From Thermoplasmata archaeon (GTDB taxonomy: Archaea > Thermoplasmatota > E2 > UBA202 > JdFR-43): DNA of 33,321 nt. Below, one piece after another: positions 18,966 through 27,185 of this stretch. The stretch lies in contig VBQI01000008.1 of the NCBI GenBank assembly GCA_008297865.1, forward strand, positions 1 to 33,321, in the 5' to 3' direction. The notes beneath the pieces are model-generated. The model saw nothing but the letters and a program-made list of their open reading frames with translations. It did not search any database and was not told the DNA's origin. Numbering within the stretch: position 1 is the first letter of the stretch; every line of letters begins with the position of its first letter. The position numbers and the translations under genes are program-made.

Positions 18966-19714
18966 TCATTGTTAAGCTGGGAGGAAGTGTCATAAGCAAT
19001 AAGAATAAACCTTTTTCATTTAATGAAAATGTGGTTGAAAACCTTGCAGAAGAAATATCACAATTTTATCCAGAGAAAAAGTTTTTGGTTGTTCATGGGG
19101 GAGGTAGCTTCGGCCATCCTCTAGCAAAGAAATATGAGTTGAGGAAAGGATTGAATGAGGAAAGGAAAGTTGGATTCAGTTATACGCATGAAGCAATGCT
19201 CGAGTTGAATAAGAAAATTATTAATATATTTCTTGAAAAGAATCTGCCTGCATTTTCTGTAAGCCCTTCTTCCATTTTTTTAATTGAGAAGGGAGAAATT
19301 GTGGAGGGATGGCTAAAGATAATAGAGGAACTTCTGGATAAGGATTTTATTCCAGTTTTGTTTGGAGATGTTGCCATAGCAAAAGATAAGGGCATAGATA
19401 TACTCTCTGGCGATCAAATTATCTCTTTCTTAGCAAATAAAATGAAGCCAGAGAAAGTAATTTTTCTCATGGATGTTGATGGCATCTACACTAAAAGCCC
19501 AGAAGAGAAGGATGCAGAATTAATTGAAGTTATAGATGAAAAGCTAAAACCGGAGGGAAAAGCTGGCGTGTATGATGTTACGGGAGGGATAAAAAATAAA
19601 ATAGAGCAGGCATTGAAAATGCCATGCCAAGTTTATTTCATAAATGGAATGATAAAAGGAAATTTAACTAAGGCAATAAAAGGAGAGAAAATAGGAACAA
19701 GAAAGAAGTTATAA
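18962..19714 (+). CDS. Isopentenyl phosphate kinase (amino acid kinase family)
   Basis: 'MIIVKLGGSVISNKNKPFSF', 'VVHGGGSFGHPLAKKYEL', 'GDVAIAKDKGIDILSGDQIISFLA', 'MDVDGIYTKSPEEKDAELI', 'DVTGGIKNKIEQAL'. Catalytic-His-type GSFGHP motif. Confidence 0.93.
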   Translation: MIIVKLGGSVISNKNKPFSFNENVVENLAEEISQFYPEKKFLVVHGGGSFGHPLAKKYELRKGLNEERKVGFSYTHEAMLELNKKIINIFLEKNLPAFSVSPSSIFLIEKGEIVEGWLKIIEELLDKDFIPVLFGDVAIAKDKGIDILSGDQIISFLANKMKPEKVIFLMDVDGIYTKSPEEKDAELIEVIDEKLKPEGKAGVYDVTGGIKNKIEQALKMPCQVYFINGMIKGNLTKAIKGEKIGTRKKL

Positions 19715-19716
19715 CA

Positions 19717-20004
19717 TTAACTATTTTTTACTGCTTTCATCACAACTGCAAGAAAATCATCTTTATTTACACCTATAACTTGAATCTTTTTAAAGAAACT
19801 TTTTAAAATATTCTGCAAATCATCAATTTTAACCCCTTTCAGTTTCTCTTCCAATTCTTCTATTTTTTCTTCGGGATGCATGAAAAAATCCCCACTAAAC
19901 TTAATTTTTTCTATAATTCCATCTTTAATTTTAACTTCGCATTTAATCAATTTTCCTCCTTTAACTTTCAATTCACCTTTTAAAATTCCATTCCTTACTT
20001 TCAT
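19717..20004 (-). CDS. lplB: Lipoate-protein ligase accessory subunit (LplB-like C-terminal domain)
   Basis: 95 aa 'GELKVKGGKLIKCEVKIKDGIIEKIKFSGDFFMHPEEKIEELEEKLKGVKIDD', resembling the LplA C-terminal domain; adjacent to lplA. Confidence 0.82.
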   Translation of the reverse strand: MKVRNGILKGELKVKGGKLIKCEVKIKDGIIEKIKFSGDFFMHPEEKIEELEEKLKGVKIDDLQNILKSFFKKIQVIGVNKDDFLAVVMKAVKNS

Positions 20005-20710
20005 ACTTCACCCTCAACTTCTCTGCCAGTTCCTTTTCCTTCTCATCCATTTTCCCTTCAAAAAATTTTATTTTCATTTTTTCTCTGAAACCCCTCATTA
20101 TCGCGTTAATAACTTCTTCCTTGCTAATTTCTCCAATTTCATTCTCTATGGACGTAACCCTCTCCTCAGCCCTTTTTATTTGTTTATCACTAATTTTTTC
20201 TTTGCTAACTTTAAGCAATGAAAACATTTTTTTCACATTTACTTTAAGCAATATAGTTCCATGTTGCAATACATTTCCATATCTCCTTGTCTGAGCACTT
20301 CCAGAAATTTTCTTGTCATTTACTATAATATCATTTATTCCTGCATGCTCTGCTTTTATTCCTACATACTTTAAACCATGAGCAATTGATGAGCATATAA
20401 TAGAGTAAGAGTCCATAATGTTTTGAGGCAACATATTTTGAGGGCATACTATGGAGTAAGTTATCTCTCCATTTTCATCATGGTAAACTGCTCCCCCACC
20501 AGTTATGCGACGCACAACGTCTACCCTTTGTCTCTTGCATTCTTCTAAATTTACTTCATCCTCAATGCATTGGAAATAGCCTATTGAAATAGCTGATGGC
20601 TTCCATGTATAAAAGCGCAAGGTTGGTATACCCTTTCTAAGCAATGCCTCATCAATTGCCATATTTGAAAAAGCATCGTTTGCTGGATGCAATATAAGGC
20701 GCCATTGCAT
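19973..20710 (-). CDS. lplA: Lipoate-protein ligase A (catalytic subunit)
   Basis: 'RRITGGGAVYHDENGEITYSIV', 'HAGINDIIVNDKKISGSAQTRRYGNVLQHGTILL'. Confidence 0.93.
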   Translation of the reverse strand: MQWRLILHPANDAFSNMAIDEALLRKGIPTLRFYTWKPSAISIGYFQCIEDEVNLEECKRQRVDVVRRITGGGAVYHDENGEITYSIVCPQNMLPQNIMDSYSIICSSIAHGLKYVGIKAEHAGINDIIVNDKKISGSAQTRRYGNVLQHGTILLKVNVKKMFSLLKVSKEKISDKQIKRAEERVTSIENEIGEISKEEVINAIMRGFREKMKIKFFEGKMDEKEKELAEKLRVKYESKEWNFKR

Positions 20711-20748
20711 ATGTGTAAATATAATTAGCCTAAATTATTATCGGCGAA

Positions 20749-20777
20749 ATGAATATATGGTGGTGGAGAATATTCAT
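20749..20777. promoter_or_regulatory. Inverted repeat immediately upstream of an HTH regulator gene (candidate operator)
   Basis: ATGAATAT (20749-20756) - 13 nt - ATATTCAT (20770-20777), perfect 8 bp arms ending 2 nt before the ATG at 20780. Confidence 0.45.
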
Positions 20778-20779
20778 GT

Positions 20780-21091
20780 ATGAAAAAAACTCCGTGCGAA
20801 GTCATTGTATGGAATGTAATTCCATGCATAAGAAAAAGATTGGCAGAAAATCTTTTAAAATATGGATTAAGCCAGAAAGCAATTGCAGAAAAAATTGGGG
20901 TGAGTGATGCGGCCATTTCTCAATATCTTTCAAACAAAAGAGGAAGCAACGATACTTTCGATGAAAACATTGGAAAAGAAATAGAAAAATCTGCAAAGAA
21001 AATTTTGGATGGAGGAGACGTTATAAAAGAAATTTGCAGAATATGCAATATTGTCAAAAAAGAAATGAAAATAGAGGATACTATCTGCTGA
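20780..21091 (+). CDS. XRE-like HTH transcriptional regulator (archaeal predicted regulator family) with multiple Cys
   Basis: 'LAENLLKYGLSQKAIAEKIGVSDAAISQYLSNKRG' HTH; Cys at the N-terminus and 'EICRICNIVKKEMKIEDTIC' at the C-terminus. Confidence 0.82.
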   Translation: MKKTPCEVIVWNVIPCIRKRLAENLLKYGLSQKAIAEKIGVSDAAISQYLSNKRGSNDTFDENIGKEIEKSAKKILDGGDVIKEICRICNIVKKEMKIEDTIC

Positions 21092-21601
21092 TTACCACTT
21101 ATTGTAGTGTATTATGTCTTCCCTCAGCCATTTTTCAGATGGTACTTCATCAGCATAGCCAACAGGAACTATTGCAATTGGTTTCACATATGGTGGAAGA
21201 CGTAGAATTTCTCTTACTTTTTCCTCATCAAAAGCTCCCACCCAACATGTAGCAAGTCCTTCATCAAATGCGGCAAGCAAAAAATTTTCTATAGCGGCAG
21301 AAGTATCTTCTATACAATACAATTTTCCTCTCTGCCCATATGGCGATATTCTTTTCTCATTTGCACAAAAAACTATAACAATTGGTGCTTCCGAAACAAA
21401 TTCCTGATTATAAGAAGCTTCTGCAAGTTCTTCCTTCTTTTTTTGGTCATCTACTATTATAAAATCTCTCGCTTGCAAATTACCAGCAGAAGGAGCATAA
21501 TTTGCGAGAAGAAGGAGATTCTCAACAATATCTCTGGCAACTGGTTTATTTGTAAATTTTCGTATAGATCTCCTTTTCTTTATCGCCTCTTTTAATTCCA
21601 T
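21092..21601 (-). CDS. Nitroreductase family protein (FMN-dependent)
   Basis: 'MELKEAIKKRRSIRKFTNKPVARDIVENLLLLANYAPSAGNLQARDFIIV', 'AFDEGLATCWVGAFDEEKVREILRLPPYVKPIAIVPVGYADE'. Start at internal Met 21601 overlapping the upstream stop. Confidence 0.92.
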   Translation of the reverse strand: MELKEAIKKRRSIRKFTNKPVARDIVENLLLLANYAPSAGNLQARDFIIVDDQKKKEELAEASYNQEFVSEAPIVIVFCANEKRISPYGQRGKLYCIEDTSAAIENFLLAAFDEGLATCWVGAFDEEKVREILRLPPYVKPIAIVPVGYADEVPSEKWLREDIIHYNKW

Positions 21602-21885
21602 TACGCCTTCATGATGCCCGCCAAGAAGGCACCTAAAGCAATCAATGCACCTATTACGCCGCCAATTATTGAAGCAATTCCATCTCTTACTGTATTCCAG
21701 TCCCATGCAGGACTTCCCCACAGTGCGCCACCGCTATAATTGTAGAATATGATAGCAACTATTATACCGATTATGAACAGCACGCTTCCTATAGCTCTGC
21801 TTTTTCCAGAGCCAAAATACATTGTAAATATTCCAGCAATTATCGTTCCTATAGCAAACACCAAAAGAAGCATACTCAAAAACAA
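21601..21885 (-). CDS. Small hydrophobic membrane protein
   Basis: 94 aa from TTG; 2-3 hydrophobic segments; strong AGGAGGTGAT element about 15 nt upstream; stop overlaps the nitroreductase start. Confidence 0.6.
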   Translation of the reverse strand: MFLSMLLLVFAIGTIIAGIFTMYFGSGKSRAIGSVLFIIGIIVAIIFYNYSGGALWGSPAWDWNTVRDGIASIIGGVIGALIALGAFLAGIMKA

Positions 21886-21908
21886 TTCCCATGCTATTTT
21901 ATCACCTC

Positions 21909-22196
21909 CTAAAATTTAGTTCCAGTTAAAGTTTTTGTATCAGCTACGCCATCTATGGAGCGTATTCTTTCAACCACTATCTTTCCAAGCTCTTCCAAGT
22001 CTTTCGCTTCTACTTTTGCAATCAAGTCGTATTCTCCAAATAAGGGATGTAGTTCGATAATTTCTTTTATCTTCAATAGTTCATTATAAACTTGATGTTC
22101 TTTTGCAGGTGCCGTCGATATTAAGATAAAGCCTATTGGCATGTCTATCAGCTCGTAATATAATTTATCCTTATTAACCTTTCTATTTTCCATCAA
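21909..22196 (-). CDS. Lrp/AsnC-type RAM ligand-binding domain protein
   Basis: 'IGFILISTAPAKEHQVYNELLKIKEIIELHPLFGEYDLIAKVEAKDLEELGKIVVERIRSIDGVADTKTLTG'. Confidence 0.85.
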   Translation of the reverse strand: MMENRKVNKDKLYYELIDMPIGFILISTAPAKEHQVYNELLKIKEIIELHPLFGEYDLIAKVEAKDLEELGKIVVERIRSIDGVADTKTLTGTKF

Positions 22197-22239
22197 GCAA
22201 TTTTTAGAAAATTTTTTATTAGGTAGAGTTAATACACAA

Positions 22240-22527
22240 ATGGTAGAAATTCAGCTTGTATCTATTATCTTTCTAATAGCCTGTATAGTTACTATATTAA
22301 TCTGGATATTTATCTATAAATGGGTATGTAAAAATAAGGAAAAAGTGCCAGGTAGATTTTTTGAATACATTTTTTTCTTATTCCTATTTTTTGCAAGTTA
22401 TTATTTAACTTGGGCATCTTCCTTTAGAGGGGCAAAAGCATTGTTTAGACTATCTCTTATGGCATCATTTCTTATAAGTGCAATTTTTTCTGGCTATCTC
22501 CATTACGTAAAAAAGATATATAATTGA
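22240..22527 (+). CDS. Small multispanning membrane protein, unknown function
   Basis: 95 aa with three hydrophobic segments; own start after a short intergenic region. Confidence 0.55.
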   Translation: MVEIQLVSIIFLIACIVTILIWIFIYKWVCKNKEKVPGRFFEYIFFLFLFFASYYLTWASSFRGAKALFRLSLMASFLISAIFSGYLHYVKKIYN

Positions 22528-22533
22528 GTAATT

Positions 22534-24234
22534 TTAGCCATAGGTAACGAAGCATGCATCCAGCATGCTTTCTCTCTCCCAACTAACCCCTGCATCCCCT
22601 GAGTGATAAAAACTTCCGTAAGGATATGGGTTTTTAATACCTACAACCCATACTACGCCCCAATCTGCATTGTTGCTTCTGCACACAATATAGTATTCTT
22701 TCCTAGGAACAACTTTTATATCCGGAAAATCAAACATTATCCACTCTGTTTCCCATTCTTTGCTGACAGGTATTGTGAGAGAGAAGGTCATCAAATCACT
22801 TCCATTAAGACTTTCTCTGAGCGAAATGGTTACTTCAAAATTTTCTTTCCAAGCAATCAAGCCGAGTTCAATTTTAGATAAATTGCTAATGCTTGGAATA
22901 AATGATTGGGCAAGCCATCTTGTATTGTTTATGATATATGCATAATATCCATTTACCTGTCTTTGATCAACTATTTTTTCTGCCATGCTAACTGTGAAAC
23001 TTGCTGTATCACTTTCAGCCCCTTTTTCATCTTCTGCAATCACTTTTATTACATATGTGCCTTCTTTATTCCATGAGTGAGACACGCTAATAACTTCTCC
23101 AGATTCATATAGCTTGCTCCATTCTGTAGATCCATCTCCCCAATCAATGAAGTATCTTATTCTATCCTCCTCTGGATCTTCTGAATAAAGCTGGTATGTT
23201 TGCAAAACATTTATTTTTCCCGTTTCATTTCCCGAAATTGTTGGCTCTGAAGGAGGTAGTTCAACTTCCGTTAGATACAACTCGCCTGGGTAGTCATCAA
23301 ATATTTGGGGATACATTCCATAATACTTTTCTATAATTGGCTGGGCGTACCAAAAGGCCTCTTCTGCTGAACATATTCCATCTCCATTTTTATCTCCATA
23401 CCCCTTCAGGCCCTCTACTAAATAATGTGTAAAAAATGAACCGTAAGAAGTATCTTCTTCTCTCACTGAAGTCATTACCACTCTATTTTTCCCCCTCAAT
23501 TCTACACTCAATTCTTTTGCAAATTTCTTTGCATAACTCCAGTTATCATTGAATCCGCCACTATGACAGCTATCTACAATTAAGCATATTCCTTTCGATT
23601 CCAGCCTGTTTAAAAAATAGTTAATTTCATCATCTGTTAAAATTGCAAATGGATTTGCCAACGGCTCCCAGCTCCATGGATTTTCAAAAGGCAGAAAGCC
23701 ACGATAGGTAGCGAGAGCTTCATCCATTTCGTCTTTTTCATCAAAAGGGGGTAAATCAAAGATTATTGGAAAACCATGTGTTGTGAGATAAATAAGACAA
23801 ATATCATTTTCATCTTCCATCTTATCGAGCCATCTGAAACCCTTTATTATATTGAGTAAAGTTGCATTCTCAGCAGTAATAACTTTTATATGATTCTCAT
23901 CCCACCATTCGGAAACAAGCAATGTTTTGTATAAATTCTCCACTTCTTTAAGCATGGACGGGCGGTTCATCTCTGGAACATTTGCATACACGCCAACAGC
24001 AACAAGCAAAGCCCAGTATTCTGTATCTGCAGAACTTTCCTCAAAGGAAATAACTGGTAATCTCATCTGCTCCTTTTCCTGAAAAACAGGTGCATTTGAT
24101 TCTGTCAACATTGAACTCAACATTAAACAAATTATAAGGAAAGGACCAAGTTCCTTTATAACGAGGGACATGAAATTAAAATCAATTTCCATATAAAAGA
24201 GTTTGTTCTCCCAAAAATGATATTCAAAATCCAT
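22534..24234 (-). CDS. Exported metacaspase/caspase-like (C14-type) peptidase with EF-hand-like loop, PKD domain and C-terminal beta domain
   Basis: His motif 'CLIYLTTHGFP', Cys motif 'CLIVDSCHSGGF'; 'YGDKNGDGICSAEEAF' EF-hand-like loop; 'DPEEDRIRYFIDWGDGSTEW...HSWNKEGTYVIKVIAEDEKGAES' PKD. Probable true start at Met 24171 (MSLVIKELGPFLIICLMLSSM, signal-like). Confidence 0.8.
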   Translation of the reverse strand: MDFEYHFWENKLFYMEIDFNFMSLVIKELGPFLIICLMLSSMLTESNAPVFQEKEQMRLPVISFEESSADTEYWALLVAVGVYANVPEMNRPSMLKEVENLYKTLLVSEWWDENHIKVITAENATLLNIIKGFRWLDKMEDENDICLIYLTTHGFPIIFDLPPFDEKDEMDEALATYRGFLPFENPWSWEPLANPFAILTDDEINYFLNRLESKGICLIVDSCHSGGFNDNWSYAKKFAKELSVELRGKNRVVMTSVREEDTSYGSFFTHYLVEGLKGYGDKNGDGICSAEEAFWYAQPIIEKYYGMYPQIFDDYPGELYLTEVELPPSEPTISGNETGKINVLQTYQLYSEDPEEDRIRYFIDWGDGSTEWSKLYESGEVISVSHSWNKEGTYVIKVIAEDEKGAESDTASFTVSMAEKIVDQRQVNGYYAYIINNTRWLAQSFIPSISNLSKIELGLIAWKENFEVTISLRESLNGSDLMTFSLTIPVSKEWETEWIMFDFPDIKVVPRKEYYIVCRSNNADWGVVWVVGIKNPYPYGSFYHSGDAGVSWERESMLDACFVTYG

Positions 24235-24259
24235 TTATACATTCACTATTTTTTCCTCG

Positions 24260-26320
24260 ATGAAAAAGATAATAGTATTGTTGCTAACTCTACTCTTAAC
24301 CATTTCATTATCTCATGCAAAAATTGACTTGGCTATTGAATGGATTAAAGCAGAAAGAATTGTAGGAGAGGGGGAAATTGTAGAAATAAAAGCTAAGGTT
24401 TTGAATTTAGGGGAAAGCACTTCCTTCACTATATCCTTCTATTATGATTCTATCGATCCAGAGCATCTAATAGCAAGGAAACATTATGATTCAATTAACG
24501 TGTACAGAATCCCATCTGTAAAGTGGGATACAAAGGATTTGATAGGCGACCATACAATTATTGCATATGTTGAGGATGGATACAAAGAAAACAATTATGC
24601 CTTCTACAATATTTCTATTGTTGAGACAAAACCAGATGAAAATGAAAGGAAAATAATGATTTGTGAAGTATATTATTATGCTCGTCCCAACAGGAATAAT
24701 GAATATATTTGCATAGCTAATAGTGGAGAGAGAAAAGTAAATATGGAAGGATGGTATCTCACTACTGAGCCGTGGGAAAGAGCAGATGAGCAGAATAAGA
24801 TCATTCTCCCTGATGTAGAACTAAATTGTAGTGAAAAAATTTACATTACCCAAAATGGGAGTAGCTTTAAAATAGAAACTGGATTTGAAGCAGATTTTGA
24901 ATGGTACAACTGCTCTCATGTGCCAGATATAGAAAGGGAAGGAAGGTTTGTTTTGCCGAATCATGGAGGAATTGTATGCCTTAAAGATAAATACAATCAT
25001 TCAATTGATGTTGTAGTTTACGGAGATGTTTCGTATAGCGATGGATGGATTGGAGAAGCAGTAAAAAATGTTGATAAAGGAGTTGTGTTAAAAAGAAAGG
25101 ATTTTGTCGATACAAATACAAGCAAGGATTGGGAGCGGAGTATTATTGGACAATCCGAATTCCCTTCTTTTAGGGGAAAAGCCTATAGAGCTATTGCTTT
25201 TTGCTCTCCCGATTGCTCTTATGATGTTATTTCTAAAGAGTTAGTAAATATAAGCGAGATAAAGCTAAACCTGTATATGTTTACCGATCCTTTTCTTGCG
25301 GATTTGTTAAATAAAACAAATGCAGAAATGAAAATTCTTTTAGATGGAAATGTAATCGGTGGCTTACCCATGGAAGAAAGATATATTGCATGGATGCTTA
25401 GCAAAAAAGGAGAAGTGAGATATATGATGGCAAATGAGGAAGAGGGTGTATACAAGAGATATAAGTATAATCATGCAAAATATGCGATTATAGACGGCAA
25501 AAAGTGCATTATAGAATCTGCAAATTGGGTGAAAAACGGCGTGCCCATCGATAATTCGTATGGAAATAGAGAATGGGGGGTTTTAATTGAGAATGAAAGC
25601 TTGGCAGACTATCTCTCAACTGTTTTTCTTTACGACTGGAACCCTTCTTTTCAAGATAGCATACCTTTCGATGAAAAAAGCTTCACACATGGCAGGCCAC
25701 CCGAAGATTTCTCTATGAATTATTTTATTCCAAAAGGTGACTATGTAGCAAAATTTTCACCTTTGTATTTAAATTCCTCTTTCAATTTTACAGTTATAGT
25801 TGCCCCAGACAATGCCGAAGAAGAAATATTACATCTTCTTGATACAGCTGAAAAAGAAATATTGGTTGAGCAGGCATATATTGAGAAAGATTGGGAAGAT
25901 GGAATTAATCCTTTGCTTGAAAAACTAATCGAGAAAAATGAGAGTGGGGTAAGGGTCAAGATTATACTTAACTACAATCCTGCATATTATTCAACAAATA
26001 AAATGAATGAGGAAACTTGCGATTTTTTGAAAAATATTGATGTTAAACTCCAAAAGGAATTGAATATACACAATAAAGGTGTAATTGTAGATGGAGAGAA
26101 AGTACTTATATCTTCTATTAATTGGGGAGAAAATTCAATAAGGAGAAATAGAGAGGTGGGAATAATAATAGAAAGTGAAGAGATGGCAGAATATTTTGAA
26201 AAAATTTTTTGGTATGACTGGAACTATAAATTTGAAGAAAAGGCAGGATATGAAAAAATATTTGTTTTCGCTATCTTTATAATAACCTTTCTCTTAATCT
26301 ACCTACATTGGAGGAAATGA
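24260..26320 (+). CDS. Exported, membrane-anchored double phospholipase D-like protein with CARDB-like and lamin-tail-like N-terminal domains
   Basis: Signal peptide; 'LAIEWIKAERIVGEGEIVEIKAKVLNLGES' CARDB-like; 'ICEVYYYARPNRNNEYICIANSGERKVNMEGWYLTTE' LTD-like; PLD motifs 'HAKYAIIDGKKCIIESANW' and 'HNKGVIVDGEKVLISSINWGENSIRRNREVGI'; C-terminal TM 'IFVFAIFIITFLLIYLHWRK'. Confidence 0.85.
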   Translation: MKKIIVLLLTLLLTISLSHAKIDLAIEWIKAERIVGEGEIVEIKAKVLNLGESTSFTISFYYDSIDPEHLIARKHYDSINVYRIPSVKWDTKDLIGDHTIIAYVEDGYKENNYAFYNISIVETKPDENERKIMICEVYYYARPNRNNEYICIANSGERKVNMEGWYLTTEPWERADEQNKIILPDVELNCSEKIYITQNGSSFKIETGFEADFEWYNCSHVPDIEREGRFVLPNHGGIVCLKDKYNHSIDVVVYGDVSYSDGWIGEAVKNVDKGVVLKRKDFVDTNTSKDWERSIIGQSEFPSFRGKAYRAIAFCSPDCSYDVISKELVNISEIKLNLYMFTDPFLADLLNKTNAEMKILLDGNVIGGLPMEERYIAWMLSKKGEVRYMMANEEEGVYKRYKYNHAKYAIIDGKKCIIESANWVKNGVPIDNSYGNREWGVLIENESLADYLSTVFLYDWNPSFQDSIPFDEKSFTHGRPPEDFSMNYFIPKGDYVAKFSPLYLNSSFNFTVIVAPDNAEEEILHLLDTAEKEILVEQAYIEKDWEDGINPLLEKLIEKNESGVRVKIILNYNPAYYSTNKMNEETCDFLKNIDVKLQKELNIHNKGVIVDGEKVLISSINWGENSIRRNREVGIIIESEEMAEYFEKIFWYDWNYKFEEKAGYEKIFVFAIFIITFLLIYLHWRK

Positions 26321-26321
26321 A

Positions 26322-27185
26322 ATGCTTGCAAAAATAATTTCAATAGCTGTTCCTCTTGCCATCGTTCTTCCTATTGTATATGGATTTATCAGAAAAATTC
26401 CCTTATCGCTTATGCTAATCTTATCAAATTTTATCGTATTTTTTATAACATTTCCTTTTCTTAAGCTCGCAATAAATGAATTTGCATTCAATCCCTTATA
26501 TCTTAGCAGTTTAACTAAAATATATACTATTTTCACTTCAATGTTTTTGCATGGTGGTTTTGATCACATACTCTTCAATATGATTGGACTATTTTTTATT
26601 GGTTTACCATTTGAAAATGAAGTAGGGACAAAAAAATTCATCACCATATATTTCATTTCTGGAATTTCTGCTGCCTTGCTATTTTCCTTTTACAATTTTG
26701 GTGAAACTTATCTTATAGGGGCATCTGGAGCAATTTTTGGGATACTTGGCGCGTTTGCAGCATGTTGCCCATTTAAAAGAGTTTTTGTTCCTGTGCCAAT
26801 GTTCATAATGTTTTTTATGAGAATTCCCGTTATTGTTCTCGCCTTGCTATATGCTGGACTTGAAACATTCTATACATTGCTCGGTGCGCCTGATGGCGTT
26901 GCACATTCAGCTCATCTTGGGGGGTTCATAGCGGGCGTGTTTATGTATCCATTTATAAAAAGAAAGGTGGAAGCAAGGACTGACATCAACATTAATGATT
27001 TAGAGGAACTGATAGTTAACGATAAACAAAGAGAGATTTTTGATAAAGTGAAGCAGGCTGATGAAGCAGATGTAAGAGATGCATGGCTTTCCTATCTTTT
27101 AAAACATGTTAAATGTCCAAAATGTGGGGGAGAGATTTCTGTTAAAGAAGGAATAAAATGCAAAAAATGCGGTTATAAAAAATGA
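26322..27185 (+). CDS. Rhomboid-family intramembrane serine protease with C-terminal zinc ribbon
   Basis: 'TSMFLHGGFDHILFNMIGLFFIG', 'LIGASGAIFGILGAFA' (Ser), 'GVAHSAHLGGFIAGVFMYP' (His), C-terminal 'CPKCGGEISVKEGIKCKKCGYKK'. Confidence 0.92.
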   Translation: MLAKIISIAVPLAIVLPIVYGFIRKIPLSLMLILSNFIVFFITFPFLKLAINEFAFNPLYLSSLTKIYTIFTSMFLHGGFDHILFNMIGLFFIGLPFENEVGTKKFITIYFISGISAALLFSFYNFGETYLIGASGAIFGILGAFAACCPFKRVFVPVPMFIMFFMRIPVIVLALLYAGLETFYTLLGAPDGVAHSAHLGGFIAGVFMYPFIKRKVEARTDININDLEELIVNDKQREIFDKVKQADEADVRDAWLSYLLKHVKCPKCGGEISVKEGIKCKKCGYKK

